Assembly: GCF_002895435.1 (NCBI RefSeq)
Contig: NZ_POYJ01000012.1
Span: 124,001-188,000, forward strand
Length of the DNA stretch: 64,000 nt
From: Aquimarina sediminis
GTDB taxonomy: Bacteria > Bacteroidota > Bacteroidia > Flavobacteriales > Flavobacteriaceae
Direction: 5' to 3'
In this document: piece by piece, positions 44,288-55,161 of the stretch
How the letters are laid out: every line of letters begins with the position of its first letter
Position numbering within the stretch: position 1 is the first letter of the stretch
Notes under the pieces: model-generated
The model's input: only the letters and a program-made list of their open reading frames with translations
Told to the model about the DNA's origin: nothing
Databases searched by the model: none
Program-made: the position numbers and the translations under genes

Positions 44288-46216
44288 TTGGAAAATATAG
44301 TTAATTACGCATATTTAATTGGTGGAGTCTTTAGTTTGATAGGGATATCTTATCTGGTACTTGTGTCCATTCAATTTTTTAGAAACGAAAGAAAAATACA
44401 GTTCTCTGTACGTAGTTTTTTCACATACCTCATGGGATTTTTGGTGTTATTGCCAATTTTTGCTTGTCTATATATTCTTCCTATTACGTTTTATGATCAG
44501 GATTTTTGGTCTATAAAATCACAGGAATACATAATTATACAACAAACCATAATACTCCTAGCAATAATAATAGCTGGTTTTTATGCTTTGACCAAAGCCA
44601 CAATTTTCTTTCCCCACAATAACAAATATTACAATGTTATTCCATCATTGCTTCTTTTGAGCTTGTTTCCTGGAGTTGCAAATTCTACAATTGTTATGAT
44701 CATTACTAATTTTATTAATAGTGATACAGAAGCAAAATACCTTTTGTTTTTGTTTGCAATAAGCACCTATACCTATATAATGAGTACAAGGTTAAGCAAA
44801 AGAAAAGCTGCCTATTTGGGAGTTTTAGTAGCCGATGATTTGAATATGAGGATATTAGAAGATGTGTTTAAGTTCTCTTACATGAAATTTGAAAAAATTA
44901 AAAGTAGTAAGATATATACAATTCTAAATGATGATATAGGAATCATAATCAATTTTTCCAGAGATATAATTAGAATTTACACAGCGTTAGTTATGGTAAT
45001 TGTTGTGATGGTATACTTATTTACTTTAAACCTAAAAAGTTCCTTGTTACTTTTAGGGATTACAATACTCATACTTGGTTTTCACTTTTTGGTATCCAGT
45101 AGATATAAAAAAGCTTTACATAATGCCAGAGGAGAACGAGAGAATTATATGAATTTAGTGATGGGATTGGCTAATGGTTTTAAGGAACTGGTTTTACATT
45201 GGGTTATACGCAAAGAATATAGAATGGACTTGCAAAAAGGAAGTTCTGATTACTACAATGCGGATCTCAAAGCAACACATATTAACATTAATAAAATACT
45301 CTTTTCAGACCTTTCTTTTATTATTGCCATAGGTACAACATGTTTGCTGTTTCCTCTGGTTTTTAACTTCGAAAAAGAACTGATAACATCTTATGTAATT
45401 GCTACCTTGTTTTTATGGTCTCCTTTTAACTCTATTATAAATGCGGTGCCACAAATATCTCAGGTACAGGTATCATGGAAAAGGATAAAGGAATTTCTTA
45501 ACAATATATCCGACGGTAGTATTAGATATGACAATGATATTAAAGATTCTAAGATTGAAGTAGTTGAAGAACTAGTCGTTAAAAATATAGGTTTCGATTA
45601 TAAAGGAAATAGTGAAGAAGAAACCACATATGGTATTGGTCCAATAAATTTTCAAGCTAATAGAGGTGATATTATTTTTATAATTGGAGGAAATGGTAGT
45701 GGTAAAACTACCTTTTTAAAAATTTTAATTGGTCTTTATAAATCTGATATTGGACAGATATTAATTAACGGAAAAGAGATAAACTCGAACATATTGGGAG
45801 AATATTTCTCTGTTATTTACAGTGATTTTTACTTGTTTAAGAAAATTTATGGTATAAAGAATAACAGGTTAGATCAGGTGTACGAATGGTTAAATACTCT
45901 TGGGTTGTCAAACAAAGTTAAAATAGAAGAAGGAGCATTTAGTACCTTAGAACTATCAAAAGGGCAGCGTAAACGTTTAGCTATTTTAAAATCCTACTTA
46001 GAAGATCGACCTATCTATTTCTTTGATGAGTGTGCTGCAGATTTGGATCCAGAGTTTAAAGATTTTTTCTACAACGAATTATTAATAAAAATGAGAGAAG
46101 AAGGCAAAATATTAATAATCATAACGCATGACGAAAAATATTTTGGTCTGGCAGACAAGACGTATAAAATGGAAATGGGAAAAATGTTGCAAATGGATCA
46201 TGCATCTCTTGTATAA
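44288..46216 (+). CDS. Cyclic-peptide-export-type ABC transporter (SyrD/PvdE family)
   Basis: 642 residues, a half-transporter with membrane domain and ATPase in one chain. Residues about 1-390 hold six or more hydrophobic helices. The nucleotide-binding domain has Walker A IIGGNGSGKTTFLKI, signature ELSKGQRKRLAIL, Walker B IYFFDECAADLDPEFK and the H-loop IIITHDEKY. LSKGQ and DECAADLDP are characteristic of the SyrD/PvdE group, which exports siderophore precursors or lipopeptides to the periplasm. The start is a TTG. It is probably the inner-membrane exporter of this cluster's product. Confidence 0.92.
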   Translation: MENIVNYAYLIGGVFSLIGISYLVLVSIQFFRNERKIQFSVRSFFTYLMGFLVLLPIFACLYILPITFYDQDFWSIKSQEYIIIQQTIILLAIIIAGFYALTKATIFFPHNNKYYNVIPSLLLLSLFPGVANSTIVMIITNFINSDTEAKYLLFLFAISTYTYIMSTRLSKRKAAYLGVLVADDLNMRILEDVFKFSYMKFEKIKSSKIYTILNDDIGIIINFSRDIIRIYTALVMVIVVMVYLFTLNLKSSLLLLGITILILGFHFLVSSRYKKALHNARGERENYMNLVMGLANGFKELVLHWVIRKEYRMDLQKGSSDYYNADLKATHININKILFSDLSFIIAIGTTCLLFPLVFNFEKELITSYVIATLFLWSPFNSIINAVPQISQVQVSWKRIKEFLNNISDGSIRYDNDIKDSKIEVVEELVVKNIGFDYKGNSEEETTYGIGPINFQANRGDIIFIIGGNGSGKTTFLKILIGLYKSDIGQILINGKEINSNILGEYFSVIYSDFYLFKKIYGIKNNRLDQVYEWLNTLGLSNKVKIEEGAFSTLELSKGQRKRLAILKSYLEDRPIYFFDECAADLDPEFKDFFYNELLIKMREEGKILIIITHDEKYFGLADKTYKMEMGKMLQMDHASLV

Positions 46217-46270
46217 TATTGCATTCCAAATAAATATATTTAGTAAATTTGATTTAAACCTAACAATGAT

Positions 46271-48655
46271 ATGTTAAAACGTAATTTTGTATTTGCAATA
46301 CGTCGGCTTCTTAAAAATAAATGGTATTCGGCTATTAATATCTTTGGTCTTGCTATTGGATTATCCTCTGTCATATTAATGCTTTTTTATATTAATTATG
46401 AAAAAAGTTATGATGCATTTAATACAAATTATGATAGGTTATTTAGAGTAGAAAGAACCTCGATAAGTAAAATTCAAAAGGAAACATGGGATTCTGCTCC
46501 ATATTCATTATCAAAAGAATTAATAAGTAATATTCCTGAGATAACGGATGCAGTAAACATCACACCAACATCTAATTATATAACCTTTAATGATGAAATG
46601 TATCATGAAAAGAAAGGACTGTATGCTGATGATACATTTTTGAAGCTATTTACTGTCAATTTGATTCAAGGAGATAAGTACAAATCATTAGAAAGTCCAA
46701 TGAGTATATTACTTTCTCAATCATTGGTAAATAAAATTTCTTCTAATGGAAACATAATCGGAAAAACTGTTCGAATTGATAAGAAATATGATTGTATTGT
46801 TACTGGTGTTTTTGAAGATCACCCTGTTAATTCTCACTTAGAGATGGATTATATAATCTCGTATAATTCTCATAAGGCAATTACAGGCTATAAACCAGAT
46901 GCAGGATTAAATATATTTAACTCTACTATTTATGTTTTGTTAGATAATCAAGCTAATACTGATGCTGTATCAAAAAAAGTAAAGAATTTTTTAACATCTC
47001 GTATTACTTTGAATGATGGAGTTCAGCAATTATTGAGTTTAAGACCTCTTAAGGATATATATATAAAAACCTCAAAAGTAAGAGGTGGAGGAGGAAAAAG
47101 AAGTGATGTTACGATTTTGTATCTTTTTCTGGCGGTAGTAATTTTTACAGCTTTGATTACAGCCTTAAACTATATAAATTCTACTACAGCTCAGGTTATG
47201 GATAGAGAGTTGGAGATAGGTATAAAAAAAGTACTTGGTATCCCTCAGGATCATCTGAGATATCAATTTATTATAGAATCATTAGTTACTGTGTTTATTG
47301 CATTTATTATTTCAATATTGTTAGTACTAGTAATACTTCCCTTCTTTAACTTGGTAGTTGATAAAGATTTATCGATTGTATTGAGCAGAGATTGGTTGTT
47401 TTTTGTAAATACTGCATTTGCAGTACTCTTATTGGGTGCTTTAGCAGGTCTGTATCCTGTTTTTTTTCTATCTTCTTTAAAGATCTCATCCTTTCTTCAA
47501 GGAAATGCATCTATTAAAAGGCGTGCAGTTTTAAGAAAATTTCTTGTAGCATTTCAATTAGCCGTTGTTATGCCTTTGATATTTATCTCAATTCTTATTA
47601 TAGAACAAATAAGTTATATAGAGAAGAAGGATATTGGGTTTGTAAAAGAAGATTTATTAGTATCTCGGATTGAAACTTCTGATAATCAAGAGATGGAATA
47701 TCTTAAAGTACTAAAAGATAGATTACTTCAAGATCCAAATGTGTTGGATTGTACTATTTCAGATTCCGCACCTTTTAATGGAAGTACCGGGCAAAAAAAT
47801 GTTAACTGGGAAGGTGGTGATACTAATGATAAAGTCTTATTAAGAGCTCATGCTATCGATTATGATTTTTTGAATACTTATAAAATGTCATTGATAGAAG
47901 GAAGAAACTTTTCTAAAGAATATGCCACTGATATACAAAATTCATGTATTATTAATGAAACAACCCTAAGATTGTTCGGTTGGAAAAGTGCAGTAGGAAA
48001 AACTATTGACGATGGTAAATTAAAAGTAATAGGAGTCGTTAAAGATTTTAATGATTATACATTGTTTAAAAAAATTCCTCCAATGATATTGGTCATGGAT
48101 AAAGGAGAGCATAGAAGCGCCTATGTAACCGTAAAGGTAGCATCAAATAATAGAGAAGAAACCAAGGTAATGGTAAATAATCTCTTTAATACAAACTTTC
48201 CTGAAACACCTTTGGAGTTTAGATTTTTAGAATCCGAATTTGACAGAAGTTTTCTCAATGCTCTTCGAGGAGTAACCAAAATTTTTATTTTCTTCTCTAT
48301 TTTGGCAATCTTATTAGCGATTTTAGGATTATACAACCTAGTATCTTTTTCATTGAAAACTCAGAAAAAGATGATCGCAATACGAAAAGTGCTAGGAGCA
48401 AATATCAAAAGTCTTTTTCTACTATTATTAAAAGAATATTTGGTGCTTTTTGCAATATCTGTAATCATAGGGCTTTTGACTGTGTATTTAGTAGCCGGAA
48501 AAGCGATGAATGTATTTGCATATCATCAAGATGTTAAATTTATTTATTTAATAATTGCAGCTTTAATGGCATTATTTGTTGTTCTTATTTCAGTAAGTGG
48601 TAAAATATTATCAGCTTCAAAAGAGAACCCAATAGATTCAATTGCTTCAGAATAG
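46271..48655 (+). CDS. MacB/FtsX-like ABC permease
   Basis: 794 residues. Two repeats of the MacB layout: an N-terminal helix (WYSAINIFGLAIGLSSVILM) followed by a periplasmic MacB_PCD domain, then FtsX-type helices (VVIFTALITALNYINSTTAQ, ELEIGIKKVLG), and again at the C-terminus (IFFSILAILLAILGLYNLVS, MIAIRKVLGANIKSLFLLLL). The double architecture of about 800 residues is common in Bacteroidota. There is no ATPase domain and no MacB-type ATPase gene next to it in the window, so it must borrow one from elsewhere. It probably acts in product efflux or self-resistance with the preceding exporter. Confidence 0.9.
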   Translation: MLKRNFVFAIRRLLKNKWYSAINIFGLAIGLSSVILMLFYINYEKSYDAFNTNYDRLFRVERTSISKIQKETWDSAPYSLSKELISNIPEITDAVNITPTSNYITFNDEMYHEKKGLYADDTFLKLFTVNLIQGDKYKSLESPMSILLSQSLVNKISSNGNIIGKTVRIDKKYDCIVTGVFEDHPVNSHLEMDYIISYNSHKAITGYKPDAGLNIFNSTIYVLLDNQANTDAVSKKVKNFLTSRITLNDGVQQLLSLRPLKDIYIKTSKVRGGGGKRSDVTILYLFLAVVIFTALITALNYINSTTAQVMDRELEIGIKKVLGIPQDHLRYQFIIESLVTVFIAFIISILLVLVILPFFNLVVDKDLSIVLSRDWLFFVNTAFAVLLLGALAGLYPVFFLSSLKISSFLQGNASIKRRAVLRKFLVAFQLAVVMPLIFISILIIEQISYIEKKDIGFVKEDLLVSRIETSDNQEMEYLKVLKDRLLQDPNVLDCTISDSAPFNGSTGQKNVNWEGGDTNDKVLLRAHAIDYDFLNTYKMSLIEGRNFSKEYATDIQNSCIINETTLRLFGWKSAVGKTIDDGKLKVIGVVKDFNDYTLFKKIPPMILVMDKGEHRSAYVTVKVASNNREETKVMVNNLFNTNFPETPLEFRFLESEFDRSFLNALRGVTKIFIFFSILAILLAILGLYNLVSFSLKTQKKMIAIRKVLGANIKSLFLLLLKEYLVLFAISVIIGLLTVYLVAGKAMNVFAYHQDVKFIYLIIAALMALFVVLISVSGKILSASKENPIDSIASE

Positions 48656-48775
48656 CAGATTCAAACTTAGATTACATTTTACATATTATACAATTACAGG
48701 AACAAGCCATTACTTTGGCTAATAGATAGTTCTGGTATCTCTATTTCTTTTTTTTAATACGATAAAACTTACATT

Positions 48776-51700
48776 ATGAATAATAAAAAACCTATTGCCA
48801 TTGTTGGTATTGGATGTCGATTTCCTGGATTAAGCTCATCTCCCGAAAAATTTTGGGAAATGCTGGTAAAAGAAACAGATACTATTGTGAATGTACCTTC
48901 AGAGAGATGGGATAACAGGCGTTTTTATGATGATGATGATGCAAAACCTGGTAAAATAAGAGCAAAACAAGGAGGATTTCTGAAAGAAAGAGTAGAAGAG
49001 TTTGATCCACTTTTTTTTGGGATCTCTCCAAGAGAAGCAGAATCAATTGATCCTCAGGAACGAATGTTATTAGAAGTAGCTTATGAAGCTATGGAAGATG
49101 CAGGAATACCTTTAGAAGAATTAAAAGGGTCTAAAACCGGAGTGTTTATTGGAGGATTTACCTTTGATAATTATATTCTTCAGGTGTCCAAAGGCAATAG
49201 AGAACTCATCAATTCTCATACAGCAACGGGAGTTACAATGACAATGTTATCTAATAGATTGTCATATACATATGATTTAAAAGGACCTTCACTTTCTATT
49301 GATACTGCATGTTCCTCATCATTAGTGGCAACACATTATGCATGTCAGAGTATTTGGAATGAAGAATCATCAATGGCATTGGTTGGAGGGGTAAATGTAA
49401 TGATGAAACCAGAGAATTCAATTTTGATGAGTAAAGGGAAGTTTCTATCAAAACATAGTCGATGCAAGGCGTTTGATAGTGATGCAGGAGGTTATGTAAG
49501 GGGAGAAGGAGCAGGTATGGTTTTATTAAAACCTCTTGAAGAAGCCTTAAAAGATAATGACAGAGTATATGCGGTAATTAATGGTACAGGGGCTAATCAG
49601 GATGGTCAGACAAATGGAATTACGGTTCCTAATGGAGAGTCTCAAAAAGAACTAATCCGAAAAATATACAAAGAGCATAATATTGATAGAAAAGACATAC
49701 ATTATGTTGAAGCTCACGGTACAGGAACACCAGTTGGAGACCCAATAGAGTTTAATGCCATAAATGAAGCATTATCTGAAAATGGAGATATAGAAAACAA
49801 ATGTTTAGTGGGGTCAGTAAAGACCAATATCGGTCATCTAGAAGCTGGAGCGGGAGTTGCAGGGCTCATAAAAACAGCACTTTGTCTTCATAAAAATGCC
49901 GTTCCCGCAAATTTGCATTTTAACACTCCTAATCCTGCGTTAAACTACGAAAAAAGTATTTTGAAAGTACCGACTTCATTAGAGAAACTCCCTGAAGACA
50001 AAGAGTCCTTTGCTTCTGTTAATTCTTTTGGTTATGGTGGTACAAATGCCCATGCAGTATTAAAACAATTTAGTCCAGAAAAAAACGAAACCCTATATAA
50101 TTTAACTAAAGAAGATGCTTTTATTTTTCCAATTTGCGGAAAAAGTAAAAAAGCCGTAGATGAATTAGCATCAAAATATAAAGAGTATATTAATGATAAT
50201 GAAGAGAATTTTGTTCAGATCTTAAGTAATGTTATTTATCGTAGATCACATCATTCTGAACGACTTGCAATTGTTGCATCTTCTAAAGATGAATTGATAA
50301 GTAAAATAGAGGCATACGAAGAGGAAATTGTATTAAAAGGGGTATCACAAGGAAGTGCTTTAGAAAAAAAACCAGAGATAGTATTTGTATATACAGGAAT
50401 GGGACCACAGTGGTGGAAAATGGGAAAAGAATTAATAGAAAAAGAACCTGTATTTTATGAAGCAGTCCTAGAATGCGAAGAGCATTTTAAAGCCATCTCA
50501 GGATGGTCAATACTTGAAGAACTTAAAAAACCAGAAGAGACTTCAAAAATTAAAGAAACCTATATAGCACAACCAGCTAATTTTATTATTCAGGTCGCGT
50601 TAACCAGATTATTAGAACATTACGGTGTAACACCAAATGCTGTTGTAGGACATAGTGTAGGAGAAGTAACATCAACATATATCTCTGGAGCCCTTTCATT
50701 ACAAGAAGCATTGCTAGTAAGCTACCATAGAAGTAGGCTACAACATTTGACTTCAGGAAAAGGAACTATGTTAGCAGTGGGACTCCCTGAGTCAGAGGTT
50801 GCCGAAACCATCAAAGAGTATAAGGATGTATCTATGGCTGCAATCAACAGCCCTAATTCAGTAACTTTATCAGGAGAACAAGAAAGCCTTGAAAAACTAG
50901 CTAAGAAATATGAATCTATGCAAGTGTTTCATCGTTTATTAGATGTTACTGTACCATACCACAGTCCTGTGATGAAACTTATAGAAGGTGAATTGTTAGA
51001 GTCTCTTAAAGAACTAGATGGGGCAGAGACAACAATTGATTTATATTCTACAGTAACTGCAAATAAAATTTCGGGAAAAGAAATAAATAATGAGTACTGG
51101 TGGAAAAATGTGCGTGAGCCAGTCCATTTTGCAAAAACAATAGATTCATTAGCTCAAGATAACTACACCGTATTTATAGAAGTTGGACCGCATCCAGTTT
51201 TAAAGAATTCTATGGTAGAATGTGTAAAAAATGCTAAAAACTTCCATTTTTTACAAACTTTAAACCGAAAAGAATCAGAACAATTAAACTTTTTTGAAAA
51301 CTTATCTACACTATTTACACTTGGATACCCCCTAAAATGGGATAGATGGGTCGATAAGTTACCTCATTTTTCACTTCCATCTTATCCTTGGCAAAAAGAA
51401 TATTATTGGAAAGAGTCTAAGAAATCCCAAGAAGAACGATTAGGACGTAAAGGGAGTGTGTTCCTTAATTCTCAGGTACATTCACCACAGTTAACCTATG
51501 AGGTAGAATTAAATAAGTTTTTCTTTCCTTTCTTAAATGATCATGTTGTTCATGGTAAAGTCGTTTTTCCTGGCGCTGGTTATGTCGCAGCAGGGATAGC
51601 TTTCTATCAATATGAGATTAGCCAAGCAGTGCCTTTTAGGCTTGATAACATAAAGTTTCATCAGATGTTAGCCATCGATAGTGCCAAAGTTCAAAACTTA

Positions 51701-54700
51701 TACACTTCCTTTAATTCTGAAAATAACCATTTTAATGTTCTAAGTAAAGATGAAGGCGATAATACTTCTTGGTTACAAAGAGCAACTGGCAAATTTGTAG
51801 TAGGTAAATATACAAAGGTGTCTCGATCAATAGATATCAAAGAAATACTGAATAGACTCGATGCTACACTCGAAGAAGATGAAATCTATGAAAAATTAAG
51901 CAAAGCAAAACTAGAGTATGGTCCTTATTTTAGAACCATAAAAGCCATAAACTTAGGAGAAAAAGAATTGGTAGCTCATATCAAAGGGCATCCAGCTATT
52001 AATGAATCAGATCAGGATTACTTCATCCATCCAACTTTATTAGATGCGTGTTTCCAATCAATGATTGTTTTTGATAGTTCAGAATTTGTCCCTGTTTCTA
52101 TAGGAAAGATTCATTGTTATTCTACTCCGGGAGACGAATTTTTATGCTATTCACGATTAAAAGGCTCGACTTCTAACTCGGCAATTGCAGATCTTATAAT
52201 CTGTGACAAAGATGGTAATATCGCTATAGAAATAGAAGATTTTAAGTGTCAGGAACTTGTAAGTAGTTCACCGCAATCAGAAGACTTCTTAGAGGATTGT
52301 ATGTATCAAACTAATTGGCTGGAAGAGCAGAATAAATATGAAGTGAGTAGTATTAAACCAGATCAAGTAACCTATATTTTTACTCATGATTATTCACTTA
52401 GCGAGCAATTGATGGCGCAGATTGACGGTCGTGTGGTCATCATCGAATCAGGAACTGATTATAGAGAATTGGGACATGATCATTATGAAGTTAATCTTGA
52501 AGACTTAGTAAGTGCTTCTCAATTATGGGAAAATAATGAAAATACAGAAATTGTTTTAATCTCTCTCTTAAGTATTAAACCAGCCGAAGAGTCAATCAAA
52601 GTAAGTGAAGATTGCTTAAAACAAATGAAGCCAATAGTCAATCTGGTAAGACTCTTTTCAAACATACCTCAAAATAAAGTTATTCTAAATCTGATAACCC
52701 AAGGGAGTCAAGTAGTTTTAAAAGAAGATAAAACAAATTCGCTAGAATCATCAGCTATTCATGGTTTGGGAAGGCTTATAGGTAATGAATTACCCAACTT
52801 TAAAGTTAGGTTAATAGACTTAGAAGAGAATGTCAAAGATCTTATTTCATCAGAAACCTGGAAGCTTATGATGCAAAAAATAAATACTACTAACAGATCT
52901 TTTGAAGAAATAGCAATAAGAGAAGATGTAGTGTATAAAAAGATCATGCAAAAATGGATTCAAAAAGAAAAAGAAGTAGTATTAGAAACTGTCAGGTTTA
53001 CAGATAGACCGCTCAAATTAGAGGCTCCACAGTTTATTAGCCTAGATGAACTTTATTTTGGAAACTTAGAGAGGATAGAACCTAAAGAAGGAGAAATTGA
53101 AATATCAATAGATAACACATCTATAAACTTTAAAGATTACTTAAAAGTATCTAGTAAAATTTCTAATGAAGCACTTGAAGGGACGTATTGCGAAGAAAAA
53201 ATAGGTTTGGATTGCACGGGAGTTGTTGCAAAAGTAGGACCAGGAGTAACAAAATTTAATGTAGGAGATAAAGTCATCGGGTTTGCAGCAGGAACTTTTC
53301 AATCTTATACAACTACTTCTGAATACTTGGCAACAAAATGCCCTGAAAATTTGGATATTGCAGAAGCTAACGTATTAACAAGTTACATTACTGTATTATA
53401 TAGTTTAGGAGATAAAGCAGGTCTTAAAAAAGGAGAAAAAGTGCTTATTCATAACGCTACAGGAGGAGTTGGATTAGCAGCAATTAACTATGCGAAAATG
53501 GTAGGCGCAGAAATCTATGCTACCGCAGGAACTGAAGAAAAACGAGACTACCTTAAATCTATTGGTATCACGCACATATATAGCTCCAGAAACCTTGATT
53601 TCTCCAAAAAAATAATGGAAGAAACGGAAGGCAAAGGAGTCGATGTAGTACTTAGTGCTTTGCCTGGAGAAATGCTATATCAAAGCTTTTCTGTTTTGGC
53701 ACCATATGGTACTTATTTAGAAATCGGTAAGAAAGATATTATCGATAATGCTTCTCTACCGATGAAGTTTTTTAATAAAAACCTCTCATATATATCTATT
53801 GACATGGATAGAATGCTTAGAGAAAGACAAGAGAAAATCTCAAGTTTATTGGATGAGTTATCTGCATATCTAGCCTCTGGAGATTTACAGTCGTTACCCG
53901 TAAAAGTTTTTACACCAGATCAGATCTCTGAAGCCTTTAAATTGGTAGACGAAAGCAAGCATATTGGAAAAGTGATTATAGATTTCAAAGATCAATTAAT
54001 AGAAGTTGAAAGTGAGAAAGATAAATTATTCAAAGCTGATAAAAGTTATCTAGTCACTGGTGGAACTAAAGGATTAGGTCTCGAAATTGGAAAATGGATG
54101 GTTGATAATGGTGCACAAAACATTGCATTACTTAGTAGAAGTGGTCTTAAAAATACACAGACAAAAAGAGAAGTAGATCAGATGAGAAAGAAAGGTGTTA
54201 ATGTTCAGGTGTATGCTGTGGATGTCGCAGAGCCTGATCAAATGACTAAGGTGTTTTCTCAAATAGAAAAAGAACTTCCTCCTCTTGTAGGTATTTTTCA
54301 TTGTGCAATGGTTCTGGATGATGGATTTTTATTGGATATGAATGATGAGCGATTTAGAAAGGTATTAAGACCAAAAGTAGATGGAGCAATGAACCTACAT
54401 CACTTAAGTAAAGAGTTAGAACTTGATCATTTTGTGTTATTCTCTTCAATATCTTCACTTATCGGAAATATGGGACAAGCCAATTATGTCGCAGCAAATT
54501 CGTTATTAGATTCATTTGCTTATATGCGTAGAAGTCAAGGTCTTGTTGCCACCACAATTAATCTTGGTGTCTTAGCAGAGTCAGGGGTAGTGGCCAGAAG
54601 TGAAAATCTAGAAAAAATCCTTCAAGGAACAGGAATCCATAGTTTTACAAATGAACAAGTCTTTATGGGACTGGCAAGGATTCTTCAGGAGAAACCTACA

Positions 54701-55129
54701 CAAATTGGCTTTTTTGATCTAAACTGGAAAGCGCTTTCCAAAAATGTTGGAGGTAGTGGGCTTTCTTTGTTTGAGGAACTAATAAAGGAAAATGCAAATA
54801 CTGAGGATAAACTTAGTGAGACGCAAGCGTCATACTTGGATAAATTACTGTCTTTAGAATCTAATGATCAACAAGAGTTTATAGTCGAAATATTAACTGA
54901 TGAACTGGCAAAAATATTGAAAATGTCAAAAGAACAAATCAGACCTGATAAAGGAATAAACTTTTTAGGGATAGATTCAATATTATCTGTAGAGCTGATT
55001 AGAAGAATCAATGATAAACTTGCTATCGAGATATCTCCAATAGAATTTCTATCAGGACCATCCGTAAATCAGTTATCGACAATTATTATTGAAAAAATTA
55101 TGCATAATTCGGAGTTAGAATTAGCATAA
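48776..55129 (+). CDS. Type I polyketide synthase, fully reducing module KS-AT-DH-ER-KR-ACP
   Basis: 2117 residues. KS (about 5-430): Cys in DTACSSSLVATHYA, His in EAHGTGTPVGDP and KTNIGHLEAG. AT (about 530-830): GHSVGE; the VPYH at the specificity motif is neither HAFH nor YASH, but the branched residue in GHSVG points to malonyl. DH (about 895-1180): HVVHGKVVFPG and LLDACFQ. ER (about 1440-1745): NADPH loop ATGGVGLAAINYAK. KR (about 1755-1975): TGGTKGLGLEIG, an LDD motif in MVLDDGFLL (B-type) and catalytic Ser/Tyr in FSSISSLIGNMGQANYVAAN. ACP: Ser in LGIDSILSVEL (about 2065). No loading or thioesterase domain. It would add or repeat fully reduced two-carbon units on a fatty starter. Confidence 0.97.
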   Translation: MNNKKPIAIVGIGCRFPGLSSSPEKFWEMLVKETDTIVNVPSERWDNRRFYDDDDAKPGKIRAKQGGFLKERVEEFDPLFFGISPREAESIDPQERMLLEVAYEAMEDAGIPLEELKGSKTGVFIGGFTFDNYILQVSKGNRELINSHTATGVTMTMLSNRLSYTYDLKGPSLSIDTACSSSLVATHYACQSIWNEESSMALVGGVNVMMKPENSILMSKGKFLSKHSRCKAFDSDAGGYVRGEGAGMVLLKPLEEALKDNDRVYAVINGTGANQDGQTNGITVPNGESQKELIRKIYKEHNIDRKDIHYVEAHGTGTPVGDPIEFNAINEALSENGDIENKCLVGSVKTNIGHLEAGAGVAGLIKTALCLHKNAVPANLHFNTPNPALNYEKSILKVPTSLEKLPEDKESFASVNSFGYGGTNAHAVLKQFSPEKNETLYNLTKEDAFIFPICGKSKKAVDELASKYKEYINDNEENFVQILSNVIYRRSHHSERLAIVASSKDELISKIEAYEEEIVLKGVSQGSALEKKPEIVFVYTGMGPQWWKMGKELIEKEPVFYEAVLECEEHFKAISGWSILEELKKPEETSKIKETYIAQPANFIIQVALTRLLEHYGVTPNAVVGHSVGEVTSTYISGALSLQEALLVSYHRSRLQHLTSGKGTMLAVGLPESEVAETIKEYKDVSMAAINSPNSVTLSGEQESLEKLAKKYESMQVFHRLLDVTVPYHSPVMKLIEGELLESLKELDGAETTIDLYSTVTANKISGKEINNEYWWKNVREPVHFAKTIDSLAQDNYTVFIEVGPHPVLKNSMVECVKNAKNFHFLQTLNRKESEQLNFFENLSTLFTLGYPLKWDRWVDKLPHFSLPSYPWQKEYYWKESKKSQEERLGRKGSVFLNSQVHSPQLTYEVELNKFFFPFLNDHVVHGKVVFPGAGYVAAGIAFYQYEISQAVPFRLDNIKFHQMLAIDSAKVQNLYTSFNSENNHFNVLSKDEGDNTSWLQRATGKFVVGKYTKVSRSIDIKEILNRLDATLEEDEIYEKLSKAKLEYGPYFRTIKAINLGEKELVAHIKGHPAINESDQDYFIHPTLLDACFQSMIVFDSSEFVPVSIGKIHCYSTPGDEFLCYSRLKGSTSNSAIADLIICDKDGNIAIEIEDFKCQELVSSSPQSEDFLEDCMYQTNWLEEQNKYEVSSIKPDQVTYIFTHDYSLSEQLMAQIDGRVVIIESGTDYRELGHDHYEVNLEDLVSASQLWENNENTEIVLISLLSIKPAEESIKVSEDCLKQMKPIVNLVRLFSNIPQNKVILNLITQGSQVVLKEDKTNSLESSAIHGLGRLIGNELPNFKVRLIDLEENVKDLISSETWKLMMQKINTTNRSFEEIAIREDVVYKKIMQKWIQKEKEVVLETVRFTDRPLKLEAPQFISLDELYFGNLERIEPKEGEIEISIDNTSINFKDYLKVSSKISNEALEGTYCEEKIGLDCTGVVAKVGPGVTKFNVGDKVIGFAAGTFQSYTTTSEYLATKCPENLDIAEANVLTSYITVLYSLGDKAGLKKGEKVLIHNATGGVGLAAINYAKMVGAEIYATAGTEEKRDYLKSIGITHIYSSRNLDFSKKIMEETEGKGVDVVLSALPGEMLYQSFSVLAPYGTYLEIGKKDIIDNASLPMKFFNKNLSYISIDMDRMLRERQEKISSLLDELSAYLASGDLQSLPVKVFTPDQISEAFKLVDESKHIGKVIIDFKDQLIEVESEKDKLFKADKSYLVTGGTKGLGLEIGKWMVDNGAQNIALLSRSGLKNTQTKREVDQMRKKGVNVQVYAVDVAEPDQMTKVFSQIEKELPPLVGIFHCAMVLDDGFLLDMNDERFRKVLRPKVDGAMNLHHLSKELELDHFVLFSSISSLIGNMGQANYVAANSLLDSFAYMRRSQGLVATTINLGVLAESGVVARSENLEKILQGTGIHSFTNEQVFMGLARILQEKPTQIGFFDLNWKALSKNVGGSGLSLFEELIKENANTEDKLSETQASYLDKLLSLESNDQQEFIVEILTDELAKILKMSKEQIRPDKGINFLGIDSILSVELIRRINDKLAIEISPIEFLSGPSVNQLSTIIIEKIMHNSELELA

Positions 55130-55161
55130 TCCAAAACCTTAAGAAACAAACGTTTTATAAA

